Positions 18,634 to 27,403 of a DNA stretch of 64,000 nt are shown here, one piece after another. Location of the stretch: assembly GCA_035550375.1 (NCBI GenBank), contig DASZPH010000092.1, forward strand, positions 1 through 64,000, read 5' to 3'. Position 1 is the first letter of the stretch. Every line of letters begins with the position of its first letter. Under the pieces are notes generated by a model, which did no database searches, had not been told where the DNA came from, and saw nothing but the letters and a program-made list of their open reading frames with translations. Source of the DNA: DASSFG01 sp035550375. Its GTDB lineage: Bacteria > Planctomycetota > Planctomycetia > Pirellulales > JAICIG01. The translations under genes and the position numbers were made by a program.

Positions 18634-19593
18634 TTACCGCAGAGAGCCCGGTTTGTCGGCACTGCCGTCCTCGATGTTCGCTTTCTGATAGCCAAGGCGA
18701 ATTTCGCGTGTCCGGTGGCGCGCTGCCGTCATGGTGAACAGAACGGCAAGCACAAGGCCGAGGGTGACCTGCGTGTGGCGGCGTTCGGCGTGGCCCAGCG
18801 CCATTGCCGCCAGGCGCGGCACGATAAAGAAGGCAGCGAGCAGCGACAGTGCAAACAGTCCGGCGGCCAGTGAGTCGCCTCCCAGCAGGAGCTCTCGCGA
18901 GCCGGCCGGCATCGCGCTCACCAGCCACAGGCCCGACACGAATTGAAGGATCACGGCCGCGACGGCCATTCGGCCTCCCCAGGCGGCGGGCCGCAAATCG
19001 CCGCCGCGCCACATCGCGTGCCAGGCGATCCACGTGCCGGTCAGAAGCATCGCGGCCAGAAGGTGGTGGACGAGGCGCGCCACGATCTCGCCGTCGGTAA
19101 GCAGCGTGGTGAACTTGATCTGCTGCCCCCAGTCGTCGGGCCGCAGGCAAAGCACGCCAAGAATCACAAATAACGTCGGAAAGTGGTAGATGAGGTTGGT
19201 GCTGCCCAACAAGGTGGCCACCCAGCCGGTCCAGAATCGACCCCGCGAACCCCGCTCGTGCGCGCCGACCGTCGATGCCAGAAGGAAACAGGCGAGTGAA
19301 AAGACCAGCTCGATTGCGCCATACCAGTAGCGCCGCTCGGGCAGGACGCGGGCCGCCGCCAGATACGCATCGGGAAACAGTCGCGCGATGAGAACGATGG
19401 CTATGCCGCCCAAGAGGGCGGCCACAGTCAGCATCACGCTCGCCAGCCGCAGCAGGTCGCGGTCGAGCTGCGACGCCACTTCGTCGCGGCCGGCTCGCCA
19501 TTGCAGCCAAAGACAGACCACCGGTCCCATCATGGAAAGATAGACGGCGGCCAGGTGCAAGGTGACGATGAGGGAGAGGCAAATTGAGGTCAA
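18634..19593 (-). CDS. Polytopic membrane protein with conserved membrane histidines
   Basis: The 319-residue product has about eight hydrophobic segments and no recognised domain. His residues lie in or at the membrane segments: LIVTLHLAAVYL, STNLIYHFPTLF and ARLVHHLLAAMLL. These could be heme or metal ligands, as in cytochrome-type membrane proteins, but no CxxCH is present. The start appears to be TTG 19593; there is no clear ribosome site. The gene is upstream of, and on the same strand as, the epimerase gene (gap 167 bases). Function unknown. Confidence 0.6.
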   Translation of the reverse strand: MTSICLSLIVTLHLAAVYLSMMGPVVCLWLQWRAGRDEVASQLDRDLLRLASVMLTVAALLGGIAIVLIARLFPDAYLAAARVLPERRYWYGAIELVFSLACFLLASTVGAHERGSRGRFWTGWVATLLGSTNLIYHFPTLFVILGVLCLRPDDWGQQIKFTTLLTDGEIVARLVHHLLAAMLLTGTWIAWHAMWRGGDLRPAAWGGRMAVAAVILQFVSGLWLVSAMPAGSRELLLGGDSLAAGLFALSLLAAFFIVPRLAAMALGHAERRHTQVTLGLVLAVLFTMTAARHRTREIRLGYQKANIEDGSADKPGSLR

Positions 19594-19690
19594 GTGAGGG
19601 CCAGGCTCGAAAGGGCGTGGATTGTGGAGAACTTTGGGTGCGAAAGGGAGGTTTCTTCAACAGTCGGGTCGCGAAATGTAAAGCCCTTGA

Positions 19691-21481
19691 TTAGGTTCGC
19701 CGCTCACCCCAACCCTCTGCCAGCGGAATAGGGAGCTTACCGGCGCGCTGTCGGTAGTATTTCAGTCCAGGAAAAAAGAAACAAAGGCCGGAGACGATGC
19801 CAAAAAGGGTAATGCTGAGCCTGACACCGTTTCGATCCATCCAGGCCATGACCAGCGCCGTGGCAAACAGCGCGGCGGCCTGCAGATAAAACGCCCCGGT
19901 GAGGATGCCCGCCTTTGAAATAAACACCATGCCGCTGGCGATGGCCAGCACGGGCGACAAGGTGAGCACGGGTAAGCCGAGCATCTTCTCGACCAGGAAC
20001 AGTACCGAGATGCTGACGACGCTCCCCGCCCAGACGTGCGCGATCTGGCGTTCGACGAACGTCACCGGGCCGGCGCGGCGCCGCAGGGCCCAGAAGATTC
20101 CGGCCCACGTGCCGAGACCCGCGGTCCAGAGGGCCAGGTAGGGCGTGACCGAGGTGATTCCCTGCCATTGGAAGAAGTTCGTGATCGCACAAATGACGAA
20201 CAGGACGAGGCTATGCCACATCCACAGCAGGCCCCAGTTCTCCAGCACCGTGGCGTGGTGCGTCTCGCGAAACCACCTCGCCACGACCTGCGTAAAGCGC
20301 CCGGAACGGGCCGAGATCGGCTCGTCGTGCAAGTAGGCCGCCAGATCGTCCGCCAGGGACTGGGCGGTGGGATATCGCAGCAAAGGGGGCTTCTGCAAAC
20401 ATCGCAAGGCGATCATTTCCAGGTCGGGGTCGGCCTTCGGGTTCACAAGCCGCGGCGGCAGCGGGTCTTGTTCCAGCACGAGCAGCACGGTGTCGACCGG
20501 GCTGGCCGCTTGAAACGGGGGCCGGCCGGTGAGCATCTGATAGAGAATCGTTCCCAGGCTGTACACGTCACTGGCTGGGCCGAGTTGGCCGCGATTGCCG
20601 GCCGCCTGTTCGGGCGCCATGTAGCTGGGCGTGCCGAGCACGGCGCCGGAGCGCGTGAGCGCGCCGTCGGCCGTCACCTGTTTCGCCAGGCCGAAGTCGG
20701 TGACGTGGGCCCGGTCCTCGCGGTCGATGAGAATGTTCGACGGCTTGAGGTCGCGATGCAGAATGCCGTGGGCGTGAGCGAATTGAATGGCCAGGCAGAC
20801 GGGCATGAGCAGTTCGGCCGCTTCCTGCGGCGGCAACGGACCTTCGGCCAGCCGCCGGGCCAGGGTCGTCCCCTCGACGTACTTCATCACAAAATAGGGC
20901 TGCCCGTCGCATTCGCCCACTTCGTAGACCGGCACGATATGGGCGTGCTCCAATCGCGCCGCGGCGGCCGCCTCAGAGCGAAAACGCGCCACGTCGGCCG
21001 GCGAGGCAAGCTCGCCCCTGAGGATCATCTTTACCGCCACGATGCGATCCAGGCTTCGCTGCCGCGCCTTGTATACGATGCCCATACCGCCGCGGCCCAG
21101 CTCTTCCAACAGGTCGAAGTCGCCAAACTGGCGAGGCAGGTCGCCAACCGACGGCAGTCGTCCCTCGTCGGGCGGCAGCCCGACTGTTACTTCCTGAGAC
21201 GAGCCGACGTGCTGCGACAAATGAGCCGCGACTCCTTCAGCCACCTGAACGGCCGCCCAGAGTTCGCGCAGCTCGTTGGAGAGATCGGGATGCTGTTCGC
21301 CCAGGCACTCGATATCAACCCAACGGCCCGCGCGCAGTTCGTCGGTCATGTAGACCAGCAAATCGGCAAGGTTCCGATCGCGATCAGGCGCGTCGACGTT
21401 CAGCCCGTTGAGATTGGGTTCTGCCGCATGGCCGGGTTGCCCCGTGTGATCGTTTGCAGACGGATCGGCGGCAGGGGGCAT
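19691..21481 (-). CDS. Membrane-anchored Ser/Thr protein kinase (Hanks type)
   Basis: The 596-residue product has an N-terminal acidic segment (residues 1-110) that may be a regulatory region, then a full kinase domain: ELGRGGMGIVYKA glycine loop, AVKMIL Lys, HRDLKPSN with the catalytic Asp244, VTDFGLAK magnesium loop, and GTPSYMAPEQAAG activation segment. The C-terminal 190 residues hold about five hydrophobic segments, so the kinase faces the cytoplasm and ends in a membrane module. This arrangement is common in planctomycetes. The start ATG 21481 lies 15 bases after the stop of the upstream membrane protein gene, so the two are one operon. Confidence 0.93.
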   Translation of the reverse strand: MPPAADPSANDHTGQPGHAAEPNLNGLNVDAPDRDRNLADLLVYMTDELRAGRWVDIECLGEQHPDLSNELRELWAAVQVAEGVAAHLSQHVGSSQEVTVGLPPDEGRLPSVGDLPRQFGDFDLLEELGRGGMGIVYKARQRSLDRIVAVKMILRGELASPADVARFRSEAAAAARLEHAHIVPVYEVGECDGQPYFVMKYVEGTTLARRLAEGPLPPQEAAELLMPVCLAIQFAHAHGILHRDLKPSNILIDREDRAHVTDFGLAKQVTADGALTRSGAVLGTPSYMAPEQAAGNRGQLGPASDVYSLGTILYQMLTGRPPFQAASPVDTVLLVLEQDPLPPRLVNPKADPDLEMIALRCLQKPPLLRYPTAQSLADDLAAYLHDEPISARSGRFTQVVARWFRETHHATVLENWGLLWMWHSLVLFVICAITNFFQWQGITSVTPYLALWTAGLGTWAGIFWALRRRAGPVTFVERQIAHVWAGSVVSISVLFLVEKMLGLPVLTLSPVLAIASGMVFISKAGILTGAFYLQAAALFATALVMAWMDRNGVRLSITLFGIVSGLCFFFPGLKYYRQRAGKLPIPLAEGWGERRT

Positions 21482-21496
21482 CAGAACAATGGCATC

Positions 21497-22258
21497 TCAC
21501 CTGCCAAGGACGTCGAGCAGCTCCGGCGGCGGCGTGTGAATGAATTCAGACTTTGTGACCTGCCACTGCCACTCACCCGTGCCGATCTCTTTCGTGCGGG
21601 TCGTCCCCAACCAGATGAAGAAACTGACCGCCTGCGGACCTTGGCCAACCGTGACCACGTAGAAATCTCGGACGCCCTCCTTGTCGTTCTCCCACCAGAT
21701 GTCCTCGTTGGCATACAAACGGACGTGGGCTCGCTTGCCGAGTTTCAGCAGCAAATCGACCGGCGATTCATGCACAAATTTTCGCATCCGCTCGAGCGAC
21801 ATCATCCCGCTCTCGAACAGTTTCATCGGAGACTGAGCGCGGGCGGCGGCCGTGGTGGGAGACCGCGACAGGCGGCAAGCGGCTTCCGGACGGTCCTCAC
21901 GTAAAGCGGTGAACCACTCTCGGGCGACTTCCAGCGACTGGGCGTGAAGATCGCGGCGGTGAACGGCACGCTGAACCGGGGCGGACCCGACGCAAATCAT
22001 CGCCAGTGCCAGACCCGCAAGCGCCGCCCTGCGGCCGATCATCGGCGGTGAGGTCTCGGCGATTTGCCGCAGGGCCAGAACGTTGATGACGATCGCCGCC
22101 AGCGGCACCAGATACAAGAGGTAGTGGACGAACGCCACAATCGAGAACACCCCCAGCAACAGGCCAACCACCGCCAGGCCGCTGACGGGCCGGTATCCGC
22201 CGATGTCTCCCTCGACCGCGAGGCTTTCCGCTTCGTTGGTATGTGAAAGAGGCGTCAT
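21497..22258 (-). CDS. Membrane protein, operon partner of the Ser/Thr kinase
   Basis: The 253-residue product begins MTPLSHTNEAES, has two close hydrophobic segments (GLAVVGLLLGVFSIVAFV and LLYLVPLAAIVINVL), a third around LAGLALAMICV, then an extracytoplasmic or cytoplasmic domain of about 160 residues. The first half resembles DUF4190-type membrane anchors. The tail includes VRDFYVVTVGQGPQAVSFFIWL and no recognised catalytic motif. An in-frame earlier start exists at 22294. It probably supplies a sensor or substrate for the adjacent kinase; that is inference from gene order. Confidence 0.6.
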   Translation of the reverse strand: MTPLSHTNEAESLAVEGDIGGYRPVSGLAVVGLLLGVFSIVAFVHYLLYLVPLAAIVINVLALRQIAETSPPMIGRRAALAGLALAMICVGSAPVQRAVHRRDLHAQSLEVAREWFTALREDRPEAACRLSRSPTTAAARAQSPMKLFESGMMSLERMRKFVHESPVDLLLKLGKRAHVRLYANEDIWWENDKEGVRDFYVVTVGQGPQAVSFFIWLGTTRTKEIGTGEWQWQVTKSEFIHTPPPELLDVLGR

Positions 22259-22465
22259 GCTTTCAACCGTAATAAGCTGCCGACATCGTGTCAATTACGG
22301 CATTCAGCGTCCAAGGCAACCGCCTGGCTGTTGACCGCGGCGAGTTTGCCACTCTTGCCGGCCGTGACCGCCCCGAGCTTGAAGCTGCAGCTTTGCCCTC
22401 CCGCCGACCGACTGCTGATTCCGGGCGACTGCGCTTTCGGCTCGTTAGACGGGTGAGAACAAGTT

Positions 22466-23032
22466 ATGCGCCGACGACGACGACTGTTGATAGCCCTGGC
22501 ACTGCTGACCGGTGGCACGGCCGTGGCCCTCGTCTCGCGGAGAAACACGGACGAGTCAGAGCCCTCTATCTCGGCTTACGCCCCGAAGTCGCCCAAGAGC
22601 CTCGGTCCGCTCCCGCTCGATCTGGCGGAGGAACCAGTTCAACCCGCGCACCTTTCGGGAAGAATCGAGGCCGACATGGATGAAAGCCCGGCAGCCCCCC
22701 AGGAAGACGCCACACCGTCGCCCGAACCTCCGGCGGCCCCCGTGAGCGATCATTGGCGACCGTCGATGAGAACGGCGTCGTACCAGGCGGCCTCCGCTCC
22801 CGCAACACCGTCGCCGCCCGAGTCCCCGAAGCCGAAAGCCGACCAAAAAGTGTCTTTCGTTACGCATCGCATCGTTGACGGGGACACGCTATCAGACTTG
22901 GCACAGCGTTATCTCGGCTCCAGCAAGCGGTTTAGCGTAATATTCAACGCCAACCGCGACCGCTTGCAGAGCCCCGACCTGTTGCCCATCGGTGCCGAGC
23001 TGCGCATTCCGGTTGCGGCATCAGGCGAGTAG
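22466..23032 (+). CDS. LysM domain protein, membrane anchored
   Basis: The 188-residue product starts with MRRRRRLLIALALLTGG, a basic N-terminus and hydrophobic anchor. A Pro/Ala/Ser-rich linker of about 90 residues follows, then one LysM repeat at the C-terminus: HRIVDGDTLSDLAQRYLGS to LLPIGAELRIP. LysM modules bind N-acetylglucosamine polymers such as peptidoglycan. GAGAACAAGTT precedes ATG. It lies just before the VWA protein gene and may share its regulation. Confidence 0.85.
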   Translation: MRRRRRLLIALALLTGGTAVALVSRRNTDESEPSISAYAPKSPKSLGPLPLDLAEEPVQPAHLSGRIEADMDESPAAPQEDATPSPEPPAAPVSDHWRPSMRTASYQAASAPATPSPPESPKPKADQKVSFVTHRIVDGDTLSDLAQRYLGSSKRFSVIFNANRDRLQSPDLLPIGAELRIPVAASGE

Positions 23033-23173
23033 ACGGGCTTATTCACTGGCCCCTCTCGTGCATTCTTCTTGCCTGTCGCGCAAGTATTTAAGAGAATAAG
23101 CGGATACGGCGACGAAGAGAGCCTTGCGCGCCTTTCACAAGGCGCGCGGGTGGCCTATTGAGGAACAGCAACC

Positions 23174-25141
23174 GTGAGCAGCGCTGACAACCTAAGGCAC
23201 CGTTGGCACGAGTGGACCGGGGACCAGCAGGCCGACCGCGATACCCCGGCCTGGGGCGTAAGCTTTCTCATTCACTTCGGGCTGCTCGTGGCGCTGGCGA
23301 TCCTCTGCCAGCCCCGCCAGAAGCACGAGCGGGCGATCACCGTTATGCCCCTGGAAACGGAGCAGATCGAACAGGTCGCCGAGAACTTCACGAGCTTCGA
23401 AAGCGACGTGAGCATGGACGCGGGTGCCGCCAGCCTCTCGGGTACAGAAGCGGCTATGGCCATGGCCGAGACGCTCGCCGATGAGTCGAGGATCAGCCAA
23501 GAACTGCAAACGACCATGACGGAGGTGCAGGTTCCAGTGCTGGCCGACCTCTCGACGGCCCCCTTGATCAACGAGAGCCTGGTCGTGAAAGGGGCGGCCG
23601 GAGTCGGCACGACCGGCGCCGCGGGCGCGGTCGACCGTCTCACCGAAGAAATTGCCGACTCGCTTGATGAACGCCGCACGCTCGTCGTGTGGGTGCTCGA
23701 TCAGTCGTTGAGCATGCAGCCGCAGCGCAAAGGGATCGTCGAGCGCCTCGACCGCATCTACAAGGAGCTGGGCGTGACCGACCAGCGCGATTCGTACAGC
23801 GGCCGGCAGAACGCTCCCTTGCTCGGTTCGGTTGTGGCCTTTGGCAAGAGCGTGACTTTCCGCACGGCCGAGCCGACTGATGATGTGGAAGAAATCAAGC
23901 AGGCGATCAACGGCATCGAAAACGACCCGTCGGGCACGGAGATGACGTTCACGGCGGTCGGCATGGTGGCCAAGAAGTATCAGCACTTCCGCACCCAGTC
24001 ACCGCACCGCAACGTGATGATCATCGTCTTCAGCGACGAGGTGGGAGACGACGCGGAACAACAGCTCGACAACACGCTGGCGCTCTGCCGCCGCTACGAG
24101 ATGCCCGTCTATGTGGTCGGCATCCCGGCTCCTTTCGCGCGGCGCGAGATCGAGGTGAAGTACGTCGACCCCGATCCTCAGTACGACCAGTCGGTGCGCT
24201 GGCTCCCCGTGCGACAGGGGCCGGAGTCTCTGTTTCCTGAGGGGGTGCAACTCGCCTTCGCTCGCGGCAACGACGACCTGAACTACCTCGATTCGGGCTT
24301 CGGGCCGTTTGCCTTGACCCGGCTTTGCTACGAGACGGGGGGCATCTACTTCACGGTCCACCCGAACCGCCGGGGATCGGGCCGGCGGCAGGGCGACATC
24401 GCCGCCATGGCGGCGCGCTTGGATCACTTTTTCGATCCCACGGTGATGCGCACCTACCAGCCCGACTACGTGTCGGTGAAGGAGTACGAGCAGAAACTCG
24501 TACACAACAAGGCGCGTGCGGCGCTGGTGAAGGCGGCCACCCAGTCGCAGCTTCAGCCGATGGAAAACCCGCGGCTGGAGTTCCCTAAGAGCGATGAAGC
24601 CGCTTTCAAGCGGAGCCTCGACGAGGCGCAACAACTGGCGGCCAAGCTTGGGCCAAAGGTCGACATGCTATACCAGATCCTCAAGGATGGAGAAAAGGAC
24701 CGCGGCAAGCTGACCGAACCGCGCTGGCAGGCCGGGTTCGACCTGGCGATGGGGCGCGTGCTGGCCGTCAAGGTGCGAACCGAGGCCTACAACGCCATGC
24801 TGGCCAAGGCAAAAGGCGGGCTGAAGTTCACCCAACCCGACAACGACACGTTTATCCTTGAGCCGGCCGACGAGATCACCGTCGGCAGCGCTCTGGAAAA
24901 GCTGGCCAAACAAGCCCGCGAAAGCCTCGAGCGGGTACGACAGCAGCACGCTGGCACGCCTTGGGCCTTGCTCGCCGAACGCGAACTGAAGGAACCGATC
25001 GGCTGGCGATGGGGCGAAAAGTCGCTTAAGCTCGAGCGGCAAAGACAGATGGCGGCCGCGGGGGGCAACAACGCCAATCCCAAGGACGACGTCAAAAAGC
25101 TCGAAAAGCCCAAGCCGAAGCGCGAGGACGTGAAGCTGTAA
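23174..25141 (+). CDS. VWA domain protein, membrane anchored
   Basis: The 655-residue product starts at GTG 23174 with GAGGA about 10 bases upstream. One membrane segment (AWGVSFLIHFGLLVALAILC) is near the N-terminus, followed by an acidic linker. A von Willebrand A domain follows with the MIDAS motif DQSLS at 176-180, the MIDAS Thr (TEMTF) and the FSDEVGDD segment. The C-terminal 250 residues are helical and charged, ending in Lys-rich repeats. VWA domains bind ligands through a metal ion. The selenoprotein gene begins 4 bases after the stop, so both are expressed together. Confidence 0.88.
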   Translation: MSSADNLRHRWHEWTGDQQADRDTPAWGVSFLIHFGLLVALAILCQPRQKHERAITVMPLETEQIEQVAENFTSFESDVSMDAGAASLSGTEAAMAMAETLADESRISQELQTTMTEVQVPVLADLSTAPLINESLVVKGAAGVGTTGAAGAVDRLTEEIADSLDERRTLVVWVLDQSLSMQPQRKGIVERLDRIYKELGVTDQRDSYSGRQNAPLLGSVVAFGKSVTFRTAEPTDDVEEIKQAINGIENDPSGTEMTFTAVGMVAKKYQHFRTQSPHRNVMIIVFSDEVGDDAEQQLDNTLALCRRYEMPVYVVGIPAPFARREIEVKYVDPDPQYDQSVRWLPVRQGPESLFPEGVQLAFARGNDDLNYLDSGFGPFALTRLCYETGGIYFTVHPNRRGSGRRQGDIAAMAARLDHFFDPTVMRTYQPDYVSVKEYEQKLVHNKARAALVKAATQSQLQPMENPRLEFPKSDEAAFKRSLDEAQQLAAKLGPKVDMLYQILKDGEKDRGKLTEPRWQAGFDLAMGRVLAVKVRTEAYNAMLAKAKGGLKFTQPDNDTFILEPADEITVGSALEKLAKQARESLERVRQQHAGTPWALLAERELKEPIGWRWGEKSLKLERQRQMAAAGGNNANPKDDVKKLEKPKPKREDVKL

Positions 25142-25145
25142 AAGG

Positions 25146-25910
25146 ATGGCCCAGTCAGCCGAACCAGGTTCTTTTCCCGGCCGTCGGATGCTGTTTGCCG
25201 GCCTCGGATTCGCCGTTGTCGGCGTCGCCATTTACGTCGCGCAGGTCTTCCTGCATCGCCTGGCAACCCCCTGGTATCTTCCGCTGACGGGAACGCTCGG
25301 CGCACTGTTTGTCATCGGGTCTTTGTGGCAACGTCGTGGTGTATGGCGGGTGCTGACTCTGGTCTGCGTGTTGCTGCTGGCCTTCGGCGAATGGGGCTTT
25401 GTGTTGGGCACGCGGTTGCCTGCCTACTCCGGTCCAGTCGCCGTCGGCAAGCCTTTTCCGGACTTTTCCACGACGCGAGCCGACGGTGAAGCTTTCACGC
25501 GGAAGGACCTGGTTGATCAAGACACCGTTCTGGTTTTCTTCCGCGGTCGCTGGTGACCGTTCTGCATGATCGAGCTAGGTGAGCTCGAACGACGCCATGA
25601 GGATTTCGCGCGTCGCAACTGGCGCGTGACCGTGGTGTCGGCGGAAGGGGCCGACGCGGCAAAGCAGACGCAGGCCGGCTTTCCGCACCTGCTGGTGCTT
25701 TCAGATCGCGCGCCCGGCTTGTCTGGCGCGGTAGACGTGATTCACTCCCACTCCGGTCCGAGGGGTGAGGATACCTCGGCCCCGACCACGATCCTCGTGG
25801 ATCGACAAGGCAGCGTGCGCTGGCTCTACCGTCCGCCGTCGGCCGCCTCCCGCCTCTCGCCCGACGAAGTTCTGCGGGTGATTGACGAAGTAACTTCAGG
25901 GGCCGGTTGA
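25146..25910 (+). CDS. Membrane-anchored thioredoxin-fold redoxin with in-frame UGA (putative selenoprotein)
   Basis: The frame is read as 254 residues through a single TGA at 25554-25556 (residue 137). Three membrane segments lie at about 13-39, 41-59 and 63-86, placing the C-terminal domain outside the cytoplasm. That domain is AhpC/TSA-like: VGKPFPDF, then VLVFFRGRW-U-PFC, where most homologues have RGxWCPxC. Sec137 and Cys140 form a UxxC redox pair. Both halves are in one frame without a shift, and the second half continues the redoxin fold (TTILVDRQGSVRWLYRP). A hairpin 14-31 bases after the TGA fits a bacterial SECIS. AAAGG at the upstream stop serves as ribosome site. Confidence 0.85.
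25570..25588 (+). promoter_or_regulatory. Putative bacterial SECIS hairpin
   Basis: CGAGCT (25571-25576) pairs perfectly with AGCTCG (25582-25587), extended by U25570-A25588. The apical loop is AGGUG, which shares AGGU with the Escherichia coli fdhF SECIS loop. The GGU of the loop is 21 bases after the UGA, within the range of known bacterial SECIS elements (about 16-37). This would recruit SelB and Sec-tRNA. Confidence 0.7.
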
Positions 25911-25972
25911 ATCAACTGGCTCGAATCATCCCGGCCTTCTCGCGCGAAACCCGGTATACGATCCAGCGACGT

Positions 25973-27037
25973 CTACCGCGGTGCCCGCTCCTTGCACTCC
26001 ATCAGGGCCATAACCGCGAACGCCGTCCCGCAGTGCGAAATGTAGTGCTCGCTGTCCTCCTTAAGCGACCGTGTGATCCAGCGGCCGCTTTGGCGTTGAT
26101 GGCTTTTTAACCAGGCGACGCCGCGCGCGAGTGCGGGATCGTTCGACTCCAGGCCCGCGCGACGAAGCACATAAACCACGAAACCGGTCCCGTAACCGTC
26201 GCTCGATTCGTCTTGCGGACTCTTGTCGGCGCGCTGCCAGTCGCCGAGTGTCGGCAGCGACCAGCCGCCGTCCTCTCTCTGCAGCTTGAGCAGGCTGGCG
26301 ATCGTTGACTTGGCCTCGTCGGACTGAAGAAATGGCTCGCCGTAGGAGGTCGCCCACAGCAGAAGGGCCCGGTGGTGCAGCGTGGGGGGCGGATTCTTCT
26401 TCAAATAACCCTTCAGCTTTTCGATGCCCTGACGAGCCGCGTCACTCTCTCGATAGGCGTCGGGCGCAACCGAGACGGCCAGCGCCGCGAGAGCCGCGCC
26501 ATAATCGTCGTCGTGTTCCATGGGCGGCCAGCCGCATTTCAACCAATTCCAGCCGCCGTCGTCGCGCTGCACGGTCCACATACGATCCAGGGCCGTTTTC
26601 GTCAGCGGATGGAGCTTGTCGGTCGTGGCCGCATCGTTGAATGCCAGCGCGGCGGCCGTGGCCACCACCTCGGCGTCCCAGCGAGGCCCTTCTTCCGGCC
26701 ATCGCTTCTCGACCAGGTCTTCGGCAAACCGCCGCACTGTGGCGTGGGCGGGGGCGTCGCTCGACACCAGCGGCCGGGCGTAGAGATACGCGTAGTTCGT
26801 ATGGCAGGTGAAACACTTCCGCTCCTTCTGCCATGTGAGCGACGCCGCATCGAGAAAACCCACCGCGCCTTGAAGCGAAAAGCCTTGGGCCAGCGGCTCG
26901 TCGAGGTGGTTAGGCCCGGGGTCGGTGGCGTTGTCGAGCGTGATCGGCTCCTGCGCCGCCGACGTCGCGGCGCTCGCCGCCAGGAAGCATAGGCATGAAA
27001 AACGGCCCGCCAGCAACAAGAATCGATGTAAGGTCAT
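25973..27037 (-). CDS. Secreted protein with CxxCH motif and squalene-cyclase-like alpha/alpha barrel
   Basis: The 354-residue product begins MTLHRFLLLAGRFSCLCFLA, a signal peptide. A heme-c-type motif CFTCH stands at 75-79. The rest consists of alpha-helical repeats with QRDDGGWNW and QREDGGWSLP, the QxxDGxW repeats of the prenyltransferase/squalene-oxidase barrel. It is not a cyclase: the DxDD motif is missing. Planctomycete proteins of this kind carry both features, but no function is known; it may bind a heme or metal through CxxCH. GGGAGGAG lies 8 bases before ATG 27037. Confidence 0.78.
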   Translation of the reverse strand: MTLHRFLLLAGRFSCLCFLAASAATSAAQEPITLDNATDPGPNHLDEPLAQGFSLQGAVGFLDAASLTWQKERKCFTCHTNYAYLYARPLVSSDAPAHATVRRFAEDLVEKRWPEEGPRWDAEVVATAAALAFNDAATTDKLHPLTKTALDRMWTVQRDDGGWNWLKCGWPPMEHDDDYGAALAALAVSVAPDAYRESDAARQGIEKLKGYLKKNPPPTLHHRALLLWATSYGEPFLQSDEAKSTIASLLKLQREDGGWSLPTLGDWQRADKSPQDESSDGYGTGFVVYVLRRAGLESNDPALARGVAWLKSHQRQSGRWITRSLKEDSEHYISHCGTAFAVMALMECKERAPR

Positions 27038-27213
27038 AAGTCAGTCTCCTCCCAATAGTGGTTCGCCTCTGCGGCGAAATCGCGGCTTTGCACGCTTTTT
27101 GTGCAATGAACGCCTAACGTCGCCTCGTTGTCCGCTCTGGCCCAATTTCCTGTATTCTTCGTAACGTTACACAATATTTAGGTTTAGGTCGAATCGGTCG
27201 GCTGCAACGATGC

Positions 27214-27228
27214 TGGCATGTCGCTTGC
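27214..27228 (+). promoter_or_regulatory. Candidate sigma-54 (-24/-12) promoter
   Basis: TGGCAT, 5 bases, then TTGC matches the sigma-54 consensus TGGCAC-N5-TTGC with one mismatch; GG and GC are correctly 12 bases apart. The start point would be near 27239, about 50 bases before the micropeptide frame at 27288. It lies in a non-coding, fairly AT-rich stretch. Confidence 0.45.
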
Positions 27229-27287
27229 GTTCTGGAGCCCCACCCCGTCAAAGACGGGCTGGGAAAAGCCACTATTGTTCTGCTGTT

Positions 27288-27389
27288 ATGTCCGATCCAA
27301 ATTCGTGGAAAGATATGCTCGGTGACGCCTACGCCTTGGCTTGCATGGTTGGTGTAGGGGGCTATCTGGTTGCGATGTTGGCCTTGTAG
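27288..27389 (+). CDS. Possible 33-residue membrane micropeptide
   Basis: The frame encodes MSDPNSWKDMLGDAYAL and then a hydrophobic stretch (CMVGVGGYLVAMLAL) ending at TAG. The second half could cross a membrane. There is no clear ribosome site, but a sigma-54-like promoter stands about 60 bases upstream. Its short length means it could be chance; the composition (Gly- and Met-containing hydrophobic tail after an acidic soluble head) favours a real small membrane protein. Confidence 0.35.
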   Translation: MSDPNSWKDMLGDAYALACMVGVGGYLVAMLAL

Positions 27390-27403
27390 GCCGTCTTCCG
27401 CGT

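Larger units (their letters stand above)
27041..27403. other. Intergenic region with inverted repeats
   Basis: This 363-base gap holds two small inverted repeats: TTCGCC/GGCGAA at 27062-27078 and TTGCAC/GTGCAA at 27088-27106 with a T-rich loop. Further right are a sigma-54-like promoter, a CCCGTC/GACGGG hairpin at 27244-27258 and a micropeptide frame, all annotated separately. It lies between two leftward genes, yet the promoter and micropeptide point right. Confidence 0.5.

Noticed and set aside
17519..19660. A 713-codon frame on the reverse strand
   Set aside because: Only its last 315 codons (aldose epimerase) have family similarity; the rest overlaps the membrane protein gene in another frame and is Arg/Pro-rich shadow sequence.
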